A stretch of 64,000 nucleotides of DNA from CAVRRZ01 sp963723745 (GCA_963723745.1 CAVRRZ010000003.1:124001-188000); one strand, 5' to 3'. Shown: positions 1 through 8,405, counted from the stretch's first letter. Numbers and translations are program-made. The notes: a model not told the origin generated them from the sequence alone.

Positions 1-122
1 AGGGCATGCCGCACCAGAACAGCCGCGAACAGCAGATCGCGGTCGCCGAGAAGCTCCGCAACGCCAACGGTGGCTACGGCGCCTGGCCGCACTGCTCCTC
101 GAAGCTCGGCCTGCCACGCTGA
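1..122 (+). CDS. Resuscitation-promoting factor-type protein, C-terminal end (partial)
   Basis: The last 39 codons of a gene entering from the left. The readable tail includes GMPHQNSREQQIAVAEKL, then GGYGAWPHCSSKLGLPR and a stop at 120-122. This is the characteristic end of the Rpf/transglycosylase-like domain, a secreted muralytic domain that cleaves peptidoglycan and stimulates regrowth of dormant actinobacteria. An rpf gene directly before rsmA (ksgA) and ispE is the usual actinobacterial order. The stop overlaps the probable start of rsmA (CTGA, 119-122), so the genes are likely co-transcribed. Signal peptide and catalytic residues lie outside the window. The assignment rests on the tail plus synteny. 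Confidence 0.8.
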   Translation, partial: GMPHQNSREQQIAVAEKLRNANGGYGAWPHCSSKLGLPR

Positions 123-985
123 CCGAACCGTCCGCCGGCGAGCTGCTCGGCCCGGCCGCGATCCGCGAGCTGGCCCAGGACCTCGGGCTGCGCCCGACCA
201 AGAGCCTCGGGCCAGAACTTCCTGCACGACGCGAACACCATCCGGCGGATCGTGCGCACCGCCGGCCTGGACCCGGACGACGTCGTGCTCGAGGTGGGAC
301 CCGGACTCGGGTCGCTGACGCTGGGGCTGCTGCCGGCGGCCGCGCGCGTCGTCGCCGTCGAGATCGACCCGCGGCTGGCCGACCGGCTGCCGGCCACCGT
401 CGCAGCCCGCGCACCCGCGCTGGCCGGGCGGCTCGACGGTGGTCCACGCCGACGCCCTGCGCCGTCCGTTCGCTGCCCGGACCGCCGCCCACCGCGCTGG
501 TCGCCAACCTGCCCTACAACGTCGCCGTCCCCGTCCTGCTGAACCTGCTGGAGCTGCTGCCCTCGCTGCAGACGGGCGCTGGTGCTGGTGCAGGCCGAGG
601 TGGCCGAGCGGCTGGCCGCGCCACCGGGCCACCCCGCCTACGGCGTGCCCTCGGTCAAGGCGGCCTGGTACGGCGCGGTCACGCCGGGCCGGCTCGGTCG
701 GGCGGCGGGTCTTCTGGCCGGAGCCGAACGTCGACTCCGGGCTGGTCGCGCTGGTCCGACGCCCGCCGCCCCGAGGGCGACCGCCGGGCGACGTTCGCCG
801 CGATCGACGCCGCGTTCGCCATGCGCCGCAAGAGCCTGCGGGCGGCCCTGGCCCGGTGGGCCGGCAGCCCTGCTGCGGCGGAGGCGCGGCTGCGGGCCGC
901 CGGCATCGACCCCTCGGCGCGGGGCGAGCAGCTCTCGGTCACCGACTTCGCGCGCCTCGCCGCGACCGAACCGGTCGAGCCGTGA
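119..985 (+). CDS. rsmA: 16S rRNA dimethyladenosine transferase RsmA/KsgA (frameshifted)
   Basis: Dimethylates two adjacent adenosines near the 3' end of 16S rRNA, using S-adenosylmethionine. Reconstructed across frames the protein is about 288 residues, normal for the family. Visible motifs are KSLGQNFL, the SAM-binding loop EVGPGLGSLT, the catalytic NLPYNV and FWPEPNVDSG. The frame changes about six times by one base (near 210, 437, 480, 574, 687 and 773), mostly apparent extra bases. With that many breaks and no loss of motif conservation, sequencing error is more likely than a pseudogene. No ATG/GTG/TTG fits the N-terminus; CTG at 119, overlapping the rpf stop, is the best start candidate. 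It overlaps ispE by GTGA (982-985). Confidence 0.88.
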   Translation: MTEPSAGELLGPAAIRELAQDLGLRPTKSLGPELPARREHHPADRAHRRPGPGRRRARGGTRTRVADAGAAAGGRARRRRRDRPAAGRPAAGHRRSPRTRAGRAARRWSTPTPCAVRSLPGPPPTALVANLPYNVAVPVLLNLLELLPSLQTGAGAGAGRGGRAAGRATGPPRLRRALGQGGLVRRGHAGPARSGGGSSGRSRTSTPGWSRWSDARRPEGDRRATFAAIDAAFAMRRKSLRAALARWAGSPAAAEARLRAAGIDPSARGEQLSVTDFARLAATEPVEP

Positions 986-1912
986 GCGCGCCGCCCGAGG
1001 TGGTCGTCCGCGCCCCCGCGAAGATCAACGTGCACCTGGCCGTCGGCCCGCTGCGGCCCGACGGCTTCCACGAACTGCGCACCGTCTACCTCGCCGTGTC
1101 GCTGTTCGACACCCTCACCGTGCGGCCGGGGAGCGGGCTGTCCCTCGCCGTCACCGGTGAGGGCGCAGGTGCCGCGACCGGCCCCGACCGCGTGCCCACC
1201 GACCGGCGCAATCTGGTGTGGCAGGCGGCCGAGCTGCTCGCCGCGCACGCCGGCGTGACCGCCGACGCCGCCGTCGAGATCAGCAAGGCGATACCGGCCG
1301 CCGCCGGGTTGGCCGGGGGCAGTGCCGACGCCGCGGCCGCCCTGGTGGCGCCTGGACGCCCTCTGGGGCACCCGGGCCTCCCGCGACGACCTGAGCGACC
1401 TCGCGGCGCAGCTCGGCAGCGACGTGCCCTTCAGCCTGCTCGGTGGGGTGGCCCTGGGCTCCGGCCGGGGCGAGCAGCTCTCGCCGGTTCTCGCCCGCCG
1501 TCCGTGGCACTGGGTGCTCGGCATCGCCGGTTCGGGGCTGTCCACGCCGGCCGTCTACGGCGAGCTGGACCGGCTGCGCGCCGAGGGCCGCATCGGCGAG
1601 GCCGGGGTCGCCGGAGCCGACCGGGTGATCGCCGCCCTGCGCAGCGGGTCACCGGCCGATCTCGGCGACGCCCTGGCCAACGACCTGCAGGCCCCGGCGC
1701 TGAGCCTGCGTCCGGACCTGCGGCGGGCGCTGCGCGCGGCCGAGCACGCGGGCGCCGTCGCGGCGCTGGTCAGCGGTTCGGGCCCCACCGTCGCCGCGCT
1801 GGCCCAGGACGAGGGGTCCGCCGTCCGGCTGGCGGCTGCGCTGGCCGGCGAGGGCGTGTTCCGCACCGTCCGCGCGGTGCACGGCCCGGTGCCCGGCGCC
1901 CGCCTCGTCTGA
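982..1912 (+). CDS. ispE: 4-diphosphocytidyl-2-C-methyl-D-erythritol kinase (one frameshift)
   Basis: GHMP kinase of the non-mevalonate (MEP) isoprenoid pathway; it phosphorylates the 2-hydroxyl of CDP-methylerythritol. The GTG start at 982 overlaps the rsmA stop, giving an N-terminus (APAKINVHLAVG) typical of IspE. The GHMP ATP-binding loop PAAAGLAGGSADAAAAL lies around 1300-1345 and the C-terminal GHMP motif reads VSGSGPTVAAL. One extra base near 1350 shifts the frame; downstream, DLSDLAAQLGSDVPFSLLGG continues the family pattern. Reconstructed length is about 310 residues, as expected. Co-transcribed with rsmA, ending at a palindromic terminator-like repeat. Confidence 0.9.
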
Positions 1913-1920
1913 TCTCGGGT

Positions 1921-1973
1921 AACGGAAGCTCTGCCTGCCCGGAGGCGCCCGTCGAGGGGGTAGCGCTTCCGTT
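1921..1973. repeat. Palindromic intergenic repeat, family C, copy 1
   Basis: A perfect 9-bp inverted repeat (AACGGAAGC at 1921-1929, GCTTCCGTT at 1965-1973) with further imperfect pairing inside. It lies between the convergent ispE and tetR genes. Layout and arm sequence resemble the two better-conserved copies at 55798-55845 and 56958-57018, although the inner part has diverged. A bidirectional transcription terminator is the simplest role. Confidence 0.6.
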
Positions 1974-2007
1974 GCCGGGGATGCTCCCAAGGCCCGCTGG
2001 GCGGCCG

Positions 2008-2643
2008 TCAGGGGTGGTTGTCGACCAGCCCGGGCTTCGGGTCGAGGTGGGCCAGGCCGTTGTAGGCCAGGTTGACCAGGTGCGCGGCCACCTCGAGCTT
2101 GTTCGGGGAACGGTTGTCCAGCCACCACTGGCCCACGAGCGCCACCATGCCGACCAGGGCCTGGCTGTAGAGCTCGGCCAGCTGCGGGTCGTAGCCGCGG
2201 CCGTCGAACTGCCTGCCGAGGATGTGCTCGACCTTGCGGGCGACCTCGCCGATGAGCGACGAGAACGTGCCGGTCGCGCTGGTCACCGGGGAGTCGCGGG
2301 TCAGCACCCGGAACCCGTCGGTGTCGTCCTCGATGTAGTCCAGCAGCACCAGGGCCGCGCGCTCGAGCAGCTCGCGGGGGTGGCCGCCTGAGGACAGCGC
2401 CGACTCGAACCGCTCCAGGAGCACCCGCATCTCACGGTCGACGACGACGGCGTAGAGGCCTTCCTTGCCGCCGAAGTGCTCGTAGACGACGGGCTTGCTG
2501 ACGTCGGCGCGGGCCGCCACCTCCTCGATCGAGGTGGCCTCGTAGCCCTTCTGCGCGAACAGCTCGCGGGCGACGGTCAGCAGCTGCTGGCGCCGCTCGG
2601 CCCCGGTCATCCGGACCCGGGGCCGGGCCGGTCCGCTGCTCAC
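2008..2643 (-). CDS. TetR-family transcriptional regulator, probable desaturase repressor
   Basis: 211 residues with a GTG start at 2643. The N-terminal TetR helix-turn-helix is clear at about residues 16-62 (RRQQLLTVARELFAQKGYEA, then VSKPVVYEHFGGKEGLYAVV). The rest is a helical ligand-binding/dimerisation region. It lies 153 nt downstream of a fatty-acid desaturase on the same strand, so the pair is probably one transcription unit. Palindromes at 3852-3883 upstream of the desaturase are the likely operator. I infer that it senses an acyl chain or acyl-CoA and controls membrane unsaturation, as TetR proteins next to desaturases do elsewhere; the ligand cannot be read from sequence. Confidence 0.85.
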   Translation of the reverse strand: MSSGPARPRVRMTGAERRQQLLTVARELFAQKGYEATSIEEVAARADVSKPVVYEHFGGKEGLYAVVVDREMRVLLERFESALSSGGHPRELLERAALVLLDYIEDDTDGFRVLTRDSPVTSATGTFSSLIGEVARKVEHILGRQFDGRGYDPQLAELYSQALVGMVALVGQWWLDNRSPNKLEVAAHLVNLAYNGLAHLDPKPGLVDNHP

Positions 2644-2700
2644 CGCACTGTCCTCACGGCCCCAGCATGCCCCCGGCCGGTGCCGCCCGGTCGGCCGACG

Positions 2701-2760
2701 CTGCTGCCGGCGCTGCTGCCGACGCTGCTGCCGACGCTGCTTGTGGCGCTGTGGCCGGCG
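2701..2760. repeat. Degenerate 12-nt tandem repeat in the desaturase-tetR gap
   Basis: Five consecutive 12-nt units based on CTGCTGCCGACG (2701-2712, 2713-2724, 2725-2736, 2737-2748, 2749-2760); units 2 and 3 are identical and the last two diverge. It is noncoding as annotated. It may be replication-slippage sequence; I see no regulatory element in it. Confidence 0.6.
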
Positions 2761-2796
2761 CCCGGGCGGAGGGCCGTGCGGATGTCGTCGCCTCCG

Positions 2797-3789
2797 TCAG
2801 GCGGCTGAGGGTGCGGGCTCGGGGGCCCGACGCTTCGCGGCCAGCCGGACCGGGTCGGGCCACTTCACGTCGCGGGCCCAGCCGAGCTTCTCGAAGATCC
2901 AGATGACGCGCGCGCTCATGTCGATCTGGCCGCGAAGCACCCCGTGGCGGGCGCAGGTGGGGTCGGCGTGGTGCAGGTTGTGCCACGACTCGCCGCCGCT
3001 GAGGATCGCCAGCGGCCAGAAGTTGGTCGCGCGGTCCCGCGAGACGAAGGGGCGGTTGCCGACGACGTGGCACACGGAGTTGATCGACCAGGTGACGTGG
3101 TGCAGCATCGCGACGCGCACCAGCCCCGCCCAGAAGAACGCCGACCAGGCGCCGGCCCAGGTGCCGGTGACCAGTCCGCCGATGACCGCCGGCAGCGCCA
3201 GGCTGACGAACGCGAACACCACGAACAACCGGCTGGTGCGGCGGACGGCGACGTCCTTGAGCAGGTCCGGGGCGTAGCGGGCGGCGTTGGTCTGCCGGCG
3301 GTCGAACAGCCAGCCGAGGTGCGCGTGGAACATGCCCTTGAGCAGGGCTCGTGCGTCGGTGCCGTAGCGCCACGGCGAGTGCGGGTCGCCGTCGCGGTCG
3401 GAGAAGGCGTGGTGCCGGCGGTGGTCGGCCACCCACTGCACGACCGGGCCCTGGATCGCCATGCCGCCGACGGCGGCCAGCGCCACCCGCAGCGGGCGGG
3501 CCGCCTTGAACGAGCCGTGCGTGAAGTGCCGGTGGTAGCCGACGGTGATGCCGAGCAGGGTGAGGAAGTAGAAGCCGACGAACAGCCCGACGTCCAGCCA
3601 GGACAGCCCCCAGCCCCAGACGGCGGGCACGACGGCGGCCAGCGCGAGGAACGGCACGACCACGAAGACGTACAGCGTGATCTGCTCGAGCGCGCCCTTC
3701 TCCTTGCCCAGGGCGTTCGCGGGCAGGCCGGCGTCGGGGTCGGCGGGCCGCGGCGGTGCCGTGGGACGGGTCAGAGCGGGAGCGGACAC
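2797..3789 (-). CDS. Membrane fatty-acid (acyl-CoA) desaturase
   Basis: 330 residues; introduces a cis double bond into a fatty acyl chain, using a di-iron centre at the membrane. The three histidine boxes of the family are present: HRHFTH (about residue 87), HRRHH (about 124) and HNLHH (about 270). Hydrophobic segments flank them (FVVVPFLALAAVVPAVWGW, FVGFYFLTLLGITVGY, FVSLALPAVIGGLV). The N-terminus is Pro/Ala-rich and cytosolic. Palindromic operator-like sequences at 3852-3883 precede it and a TetR gene follows it, so membrane unsaturation is probably repressed by that TetR protein. No desaturase electron-transfer partner is adjacent. The stearoyl-CoA delta-9 type is most likely. Confidence 0.92.
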   Translation of the reverse strand: MSAPALTRPTAPPRPADPDAGLPANALGKEKGALEQITLYVFVVVPFLALAAVVPAVWGWGLSWLDVGLFVGFYFLTLLGITVGYHRHFTHGSFKAARPLRVALAAVGGMAIQGPVVQWVADHRRHHAFSDRDGDPHSPWRYGTDARALLKGMFHAHLGWLFDRRQTNAARYAPDLLKDVAVRRTSRLFVVFAFVSLALPAVIGGLVTGTWAGAWSAFFWAGLVRVAMLHHVTWSINSVCHVVGNRPFVSRDRATNFWPLAILSGGESWHNLHHADPTCARHGVLRGQIDMSARVIWIFEKLGWARDVKWPDPVRLAAKRRAPEPAPSAA

Positions 3790-3851
3790 GCAGATCTCCT
3801 ACGACGGTGAGGGAGGTGAAGAGCGCGGCCGGCAGGGGGTGCGGGCCACGA

Positions 3852-3883
3852 GGCTACGTAGCCGTAACCTACGCGTCCGTAGG
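3852..3883. promoter_or_regulatory. Tandem palindromic operator upstream of the desaturase gene
   Basis: Two palindromes lie 63-95 nt upstream of the desaturase start: GGCTACGTAGCC (3852-3863, perfect 12-mer) and CCTACGCGTCCGTAGG (3868-3883, perfect 6-bp arms around 4 nt). Both share the half-site CTACG/CGTAG and their centres are 18 bp apart. Paired palindromes of this kind are typical of TetR-family operators. The nearest candidate regulator is the TetR gene at 2008-2643. Confidence 0.7.
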
Positions 3884-3950
3884 GAGGCTCGCATGCCGAG
3901 TCGGCCGTCGACGTTCCGCCGGTGCGGTGTCCCGGCGCCGACACGGGCAA

Positions 3951-3956
3951 TAGGCT
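3951..3956 (+). promoter_or_regulatory. Candidate -10 element for tRNA-Gln
   Basis: TAGGCT matches the actinobacterial -10 pattern TANNNT in otherwise GC-rich DNA. It is 55 nt upstream of the tRNA-Gln gene and the only such hexamer I noticed in this gap. I see no convincing -35. Confidence 0.4.
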
Positions 3957-4010
3957 CCTCGCGGGCGTCGGCTCGATCCGGGCGCCTGCACGCCACGTTC
4001 CGGCGTGGGG

Positions 4011-4083
4011 TGGGGGATGGGGTAATCGGCAGCCCGCCGGCCTTTGGAGCCGTGAAGTCTCGGTTCGAGTCCGAGTCCCCCAG
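4011..4083 (+). tRNA. tRNA-Gln (anticodon UUG)
   Basis: A cloverleaf can be folded by eye. Acceptor TGGGGGA (4011-4017) pairs with TCCCCCA (4076-4082), discriminator G 4083. The D-stem is GGGT/GCCC; the anticodon loop CTTTGGA gives UUG; the T-arm is CTCGG-TTCGAGT-CCGAG. CCA is not encoded. The outermost anticodon-stem pair is C-T, a mismatch. tRNA-Gln just before glmU is a common actinobacterial arrangement. Confidence 0.88.
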
Positions 4084-4165
4084 CGAGCGCGGCGGCGCCC
4101 CGCCGTTCGCCGCGCCGTCGTGCCGCACCGTCGTGCCGCACCGTGCCGTCGTCCCGAGGAGATCC

Positions 4166-5687
4166 GTGACCCACGCCGAGCCGACCGACCGGTCCGCACT
4201 CCCGCACGTCGCCGCCGTCGTCGTCCTGGCGGCCGGGCAGGGCACCCGCATGCGCTCCGCAACGCCCAAGGTGCTGCACGCCCTCGGCGGCCGGTCGCTG
4301 CTCGGGCACGTGCTCGCCGCGGCCGGCGCCGCTCGCCGCGCGGGACGACCGTCGTCGTCGTCGGTGCCGGCCGGGAGCAGGTCGAGGCGCACCTCGCCGA
4401 GATCGCGCCGTCGGCACGGACGGCCGTGCAGGCCGAGCAGCGCGGATCGGGGCACGCGGCCGCGGTCGCCCTCGAGGCGGTGCCCGACCTGGAGGGACCG
4501 GTGCTGCTGCTCAACGGCGACGTCCCCCTGCTGCGCGCGGAGACCGTGCGCGGCTTCGTCGAGGCGCACCTCGCGGCCGGTGACGCGCTGACCGTGCTCA
4601 CCGCCGAGGTCGACGACCCCACCGGCCTGGGCCGGATCGTCCGGGACGGGCGCGGAGGTGTGCGGGCCATCGTCGAGGAACGCGACGCCACCGCCGAGCA
4701 GCGGGCGATCCGGGAGATCAACGCCGGCGTCTACATCGCCGACGCCGCCGCCCTGCGCGGCGCGCTCGCGCGGCTGCGCACCGACAACGACCAGGGCGAG
4801 CAGTACGTCACCGACGTGGTCGGGCTCCTGGTGGACGACGGCGCCGCGGTGGGCGGGTTCGCCGCGCCGGACCCCGACGACGTGCTGGGCTGCAACGACC
4901 GGCGGGAGCTGGCCGACCGCCGCCGCCAGCTCAACGAGCGGGTGCTCGACGACCTCATGCGCGCCGGCGTCACCGTGATCGACCCGCGCACCACCTGGGT
5001 CGACGTCACGGCGACGGTCGCCGCGGACGCGGTGCTCCACCCCGGGGTGCAGCTGCACGGGCGGACGTCGGTGGCGACCGGTGCCGAGGTCGGGCCCGAC
5101 AGCACGCTGATCGACACCACGGTCGGCGAGGGCGCGCGGGTGGTCCGGTCGCACTGCACCGAGGCGCTGATCGGCCCCCGGGTCGACGTCGGTCCCTTCG
5201 CCTACCTGCGCCCGGGCACCCGCCTGGGCGAGGGCGCCAAGGTGGGCACCTTCGTGGAGACGAAGAACGCCGACATCGGCGAGGGCTCGAAGGTGCCGCA
5301 CCTGTCCTACGTCGGTGACGCGACGATCGGCCGGGGCACCAACATCGGAGCCGCGAGCGTCTTCGTGAACTACGACGGCGTGCACAAGCACCACACGACC
5401 ATCGGCGACCACGCGCGCACGGGGCGGACAACATGTTCGTGGCGCCGGTCACGGTGGGCGACGGCGCGTACACCGCGGCCGGTTCGGTCATCACCGTCGA
5501 CGTGCCTCCGGGGGCGATGGGCGTGGCGCGGGCGCCGCAGCGCAATGTGGCAGGCTGGGTGCGCCGGCGCCGGCCGGGTACGGCCGCGGCAGAGGCTGCC
5601 GAACGGGCTGTGGAGCAGGCCGGCGAACAGCCCGAGAAACCGGTCCCGCCGGGCGGCGACCACGAGCAGGGGACAGCGAGTCGATGA
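4166..5687 (+). CDS. glmU: Bifunctional UDP-GlcNAc pyrophosphorylase / GlcN-1-P acetyltransferase (two frameshifts)
   Basis: Makes UDP-N-acetylglucosamine, the precursor of peptidoglycan and surface glycans, in two steps. The GTG start at 4166 follows a GAGGA ribosome site. The N-terminal uridylyltransferase domain carries the signature LAAGQGTRMRS and LLLNGDVPLL; the C-terminal left-handed beta-helix acetyltransferase carries repeated hexapeptides and NYDGVHKHHT. One-base frame changes near 4350 and 5422 break the reading frame, but motifs continue on both sides, so sequencing error is likely. Reconstructed length is about 506 residues including an Arg/Ala/Glu-rich tail. The stop overlaps the prs start (ATGA, 5684-5687). 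In this window it would also supply GlcNAc to the EPS locus. Confidence 0.93.
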
Positions 5688-6665
5688 GTGCGATCCGGCA
5701 GGCCACCAGCAAGAGCCTGATGCTCTTCTCCGGCCGGGCCTATCCCGAGCTGGCCGACGAGATCGCCGGCCACCTGGGCGTGACGCCCACGCCGACGGCC
5801 GCGTACGAGTTCGCCAACGGTGAGTTGTTCGTCCGGTTCGAGGAGTCGGTGCGCGGCTGCGACGCCTTCGTCGTCCAGAGCCACACGGCCCCGATCAACA
5901 CCTGGCTCATGGAGCAGCTGATCATGGTCGACGCGCTCAAGCGCGCCTCGGCCAAGCGGATCACCGTCGTCGCCCCGTTCTTCCCCTACGCGCGGCAGGA
6001 CAAGAAGCACCGCGGCCGCGAGCCGATCTCCGCCCGGCTGGTGGCCGACCTGTTCAAGACCGCCGGGGCCGACCGGCTCATGACCGTCGACCTGCACACC
6101 GCCCAGATCCAGGGCTTCTTCGACGGCCCGGTCGACCACCTGTTCGCCCTCGACCTGCTCGTCCAGCAGGTACGCGAGCGGTGGGGCGACCGCGACATCA
6201 CCGTGGTCTCGCCCGATTCCGGCCGCGTCCGCGTGGCAGAGCGGTGGACCGACAAGCTCGGCGGCACGCCGCTGGCCTTCATCCACAAGACCCGCGACCC
6301 GACTGGTCGCCAACGAGGTCGTGGCCAACCGGGTCGTCGGCGAGGTCGAGGGCCGGGTCTGCATCCTGGTCGACGACATGATCGACACCGGCGGCACGAT
6401 CGTGAAGGCCGCCGAGACGCTCTTCGAGGCCGGCGCGGCCGACGTCATCGTCACCGCCACGCACGGGGTGCTCTCCGGTGCCGCGGTCGACCGCCTCAAG
6501 AACAGCCGGGTCAGCGAGGTCATCGTGACCAACACGCTGCCCATCGAGCCCGAGCGGCAGTTCGACAAGCTCACCGTCCTCTCGATCGCCCCCCTGCTCG
6601 CCCGGGCCATCAAGGAGGTCTTCGAGGACGGCTCCGTCACGAGCCTCTTCGACGGAGCCAGTTAG
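5684..6665 (+). CDS. prs: Ribose-phosphate pyrophosphokinase (one frameshift)
   Basis: Makes PRPP from ribose-5-phosphate and ATP for nucleotide, histidine and tryptophan synthesis, and in actinobacteria also for decaprenylphosphoryl-arabinose. The ATG at 5684 overlaps glmU. Family signatures are FSGRAYPELADEI, the metal/ATP region DLHTAQIQGFFDGPVDHL and the PRPP-binding loop VDDMIDTGGTIV. An extra base near 6302 shifts the frame between IHKTRDP and LVANEVVANRVVG. Reconstructed length is about 326 residues, as expected. The glmU-prs operon is the normal actinobacterial arrangement. Confidence 0.94.
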
Positions 6666-6690
6666 CCGAAGACGCAAGGCGACCACCACC

Positions 6691-6800
6691 GCGAAGCGCG
6701 TCTCGCCGAGCGGGGGCCCGGAGGGTCCCCCGAGGTGGGGCGCCGGCCCAGCCTCCGCGAAGCGGGTCCGCGGGAGCGGGGGCCCGGAGGGTCCCCCGAG
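6691..6800. repeat. 66-nt-period tandem repeat with G/C hairpins (family D)
   Basis: Two direct copies 66 nt apart in the prs-rplY gap. Each begins GCGAAGCG (6691, 6757) and ends in an identical 27-nt core (6708-6734 and 6774-6800). The core folds into a hairpin with arms CGGGGG and CCCCCG. It lies just downstream of prs and may act as a double terminator. It resembles intergenic hairpin repeats of this GC-rich group, but I cannot count genome copies. Confidence 0.7.
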
Positions 6801-6866
6801 CGCGGACGGGACGGGCTCCGAGCAGCAGGGGACGGCACCTGGCCGCGGTACCCGGCGGATGCCGGG

Positions 6867-6872
6867 TAAGGT
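6867..6872 (+). promoter_or_regulatory. Candidate -10 element for rplY
   Basis: TAAGGT fits TANNNT and is the most AT-rich hexamer in the prs-rplY gap. It stands 115 nt upstream of the rplY GTG, just after a small hairpin (CCCGGC/GCCGGG around 6851-6866). No clear -35. Confidence 0.35.
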
Positions 6873-6986
6873 GGTAGAGCCCGGCGAGGGAGCTCCGCTC
6901 CGTGATCGACGTGCGTGCCTCTCGGGGTGTGCCGCGCTCGTGCGCCTGGCCCTGGACCCGATCCACCTCATGAGGAGCACATCACC

Positions 6987-7691
6987 GTGGCCGACTTCCG
7001 CCTCGAAGCCGAGATCCGCACCGAGTTCGGCAAGGGCAGCGCGCGGCGCACCCGCCGTGCCGGACGCATCCCCGCCGTCCTGTACGGGCACGGCCAGGAC
7101 GTCGTGCACCTGTCGCTCCCGGCCCGCGACTTCGCCGCCGCCCTGCGCAACGGCGGTGCCAACGCCCTGCTGACCGTCGTCCTGGACGGCAAGGAGCAGC
7201 TGGCCCTGACCAAGGCCGTGCAGCGCGACCCGCTGACCCGCACCCACGAGCACGCCGACCTGCTGCTCGTGCGCCGCGGCGAGAAGACGACGGTCGACGT
7301 CCCGATCGTCGTCGTCGGCGACCCGGCTCCCGACTCGATCCCGAACCACCAGCTCAACACCGTGGCCATCGAGGCCGACGCCACCCAGCTGCCGGACAGC
7401 ATCGAGGTCGACATCTCCGGCCGCGAGGCCGGTCAGGGCATCACCGCCGGCGACCTGGTGCTGCCCAAGGGCGCCACGCTCATCACCGACCCGGAGGCCC
7501 TCGTGGTCGGCTTCCTGGGTGCGCCCACCGCCGAGGCCCTGGAGGCCGAGCTCGCCGAGGCCGAGGCCGAGGCCGGCATCGAGCGCGAGGACTCCGGCGA
7601 GGCCGGGGAGGGCGACGTCGTGCCCGAGCAGCAGGACCAGGGCAGCGGCGAGTCGACGGAGTCCGCGGAGAAGTCCGCCGACAACGGCTGA
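6987..7691 (+). CDS. rplY: Large ribosomal subunit protein bL25, long Ctc (TL5) form
   Basis: Binds 5S rRNA in the 50S subunit. The 234-residue length identifies the long general-stress Ctc form: an N-terminal L25 RNA-binding domain (about residues 1-90, with SARRTRRAGRIPAVLYGHG) plus a C-terminal TL5-type beta domain (about 95-185). An acidic Glu/Ala/Gln-rich tail follows. The GTG start at 6987 is preceded by GAGGA at 6972-6976. It sits between prs and pth, the standard actinobacterial order. Confidence 0.95.
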   Translation: MADFRLEAEIRTEFGKGSARRTRRAGRIPAVLYGHGQDVVHLSLPARDFAAALRNGGANALLTVVLDGKEQLALTKAVQRDPLTRTHEHADLLLVRRGEKTTVDVPIVVVGDPAPDSIPNHQLNTVAIEADATQLPDSIEVDISGREAGQGITAGDLVLPKGATLITDPEALVVGFLGAPTAEALEAELAEAEAEAGIEREDSGEAGEGDVVPEQQDQGSGESTESAEKSADNG

Positions 7692-7705
7692 CCCGAGGGC
7701 ATCCG

Positions 7706-8350
7706 CTGAGCGAGAACACCGACCGCAGGGGCGCCGGCGCTGCCGGCGCCCCTGCGTCGTCCCCGCCGGAAGGGCCGTTCCTCGTCGTCGGGCTGGGCAA
7801 TCCGGGCCCCGGCTACGCCGGCAACCGGCACAACGTGGGCGCGATGGTGCTCGACCTGCTGGCCGAGCGCTCCGGCGTCCGGTTGTCCCCCGGCAAGGGG
7901 CCGAGGGCCCGGGCCCTCGCCGGCGAGGGGCGCCTGGCCGGACGGCGGGTGGTGCTCGCGCGGCCGCTGACGTACATGAACGAGTCGGGCGGTCCCGTGC
8001 GCGGGCTGCTCGACTACCACAAGCTGCCGGTCGAGAACCTCGTCGTCGTCCACGACGAGCTCGACCTGCCGTTCGCGACCGTCCGTCTCAAGCGTGGCGG
8101 CGGAGAGGGCGGCCACAACGGGCTGCGGTCGATCAGCCGCTCCACCGGCAGCAAGGAGTACCTGCGGGTGCGGGTCGGCATCGGCCGCCCGCCGGGCCGC
8201 CAGGACGCCGCCGACTACGTCCTCAAGGACTTCTCCGCGGTCGAGCGCAAGGAGCTGGACCTGCTGCTGGTCGAGGCGGCCGACGCCCTCGAGCTGCTGG
8301 TTGCCAACGGGCTCGAGCCCGCGCAGAACGAGGTCCATCCGCGCAGCTGA
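7706..8350 (+). CDS. pth: Peptidyl-tRNA hydrolase
   Basis: Releases peptides from peptidyl-tRNA that has dropped off ribosomes. The family core is intact: FLVVGLGNPGPGYAGNRHNV (with the catalytic His), RPLTYMNESG, VVHDELDLPF (catalytic Asp) and GGGEGGHNGLRS. No ATG, GTG or TTG lies in frame upstream of the core. CTG at 7706, after GAGGG, would give SENTDRRGAG and a protein of about 214 residues. I tentatively use it, though a sequencing error at the start is possible. A 15-bp hairpin (7724-7756) lies within this proposed N-terminal extension. Confidence 0.9.
   Translation: MSENTDRRGAGAAGAPASSPPEGPFLVVGLGNPGPGYAGNRHNVGAMVLDLLAERSGVRLSPGKGPRARALAGEGRLAGRRVVLARPLTYMNESGGPVRGLLDYHKLPVENLVVVHDELDLPFATVRLKRGGGEGGHNGLRSISRSTGSKEYLRVRVGIGRPPGRQDAADYVLKDFSAVERKELDLLLVEAADALELLVANGLEPAQNEVHPRS
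7724..7756. terminator. Strong hairpin after rplY, within the start region of pth
   Basis: Perfect 15-bp inverted repeat (7724-7738 with 7742-7756) around a 3-nt loop, 32 nt after the rplY stop. There is no U-tract, as is common for GC-rich actinobacterial terminators. If the CTG start of pth is right, the hairpin lies inside its coding sequence and may attenuate pth or occlude its translation start. Confidence 0.65.
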
Positions 8351-8388
8351 GGACGACGCGGCAGGTGCGTCCTCCCTATGGAGTGAAC

Positions 8389-8405
8389 CGTCACCGTCTG
8401 TATTG
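8389..8405 (+). promoter_or_regulatory. EPS-promoter motif, copy 1 (shared with 22524-22540)
   Basis: cgtcaccgtctgtattg matches cgtcactctctgtaatg at 22524-22540 at 14 of 17 positions. Each copy stands in the promoter region of an EPS transcription unit. The core TCAC-N5-GTA resembles the BldD half-site arrangement (TNACNC-W-GNGTNA). A TTGACG hexamer at 8403-8408 overlaps the end of the motif. Regulator identity is inferred. Confidence 0.4.

Noticed and set aside
5006..6640. Long minus-strand open frame opposite glmU and prs
   Set aside because: Its translation is Arg/Asp/Val-rich without family motifs and it mirrors two well-conserved plus-strand genes; a shadow frame of high-GC coding DNA.
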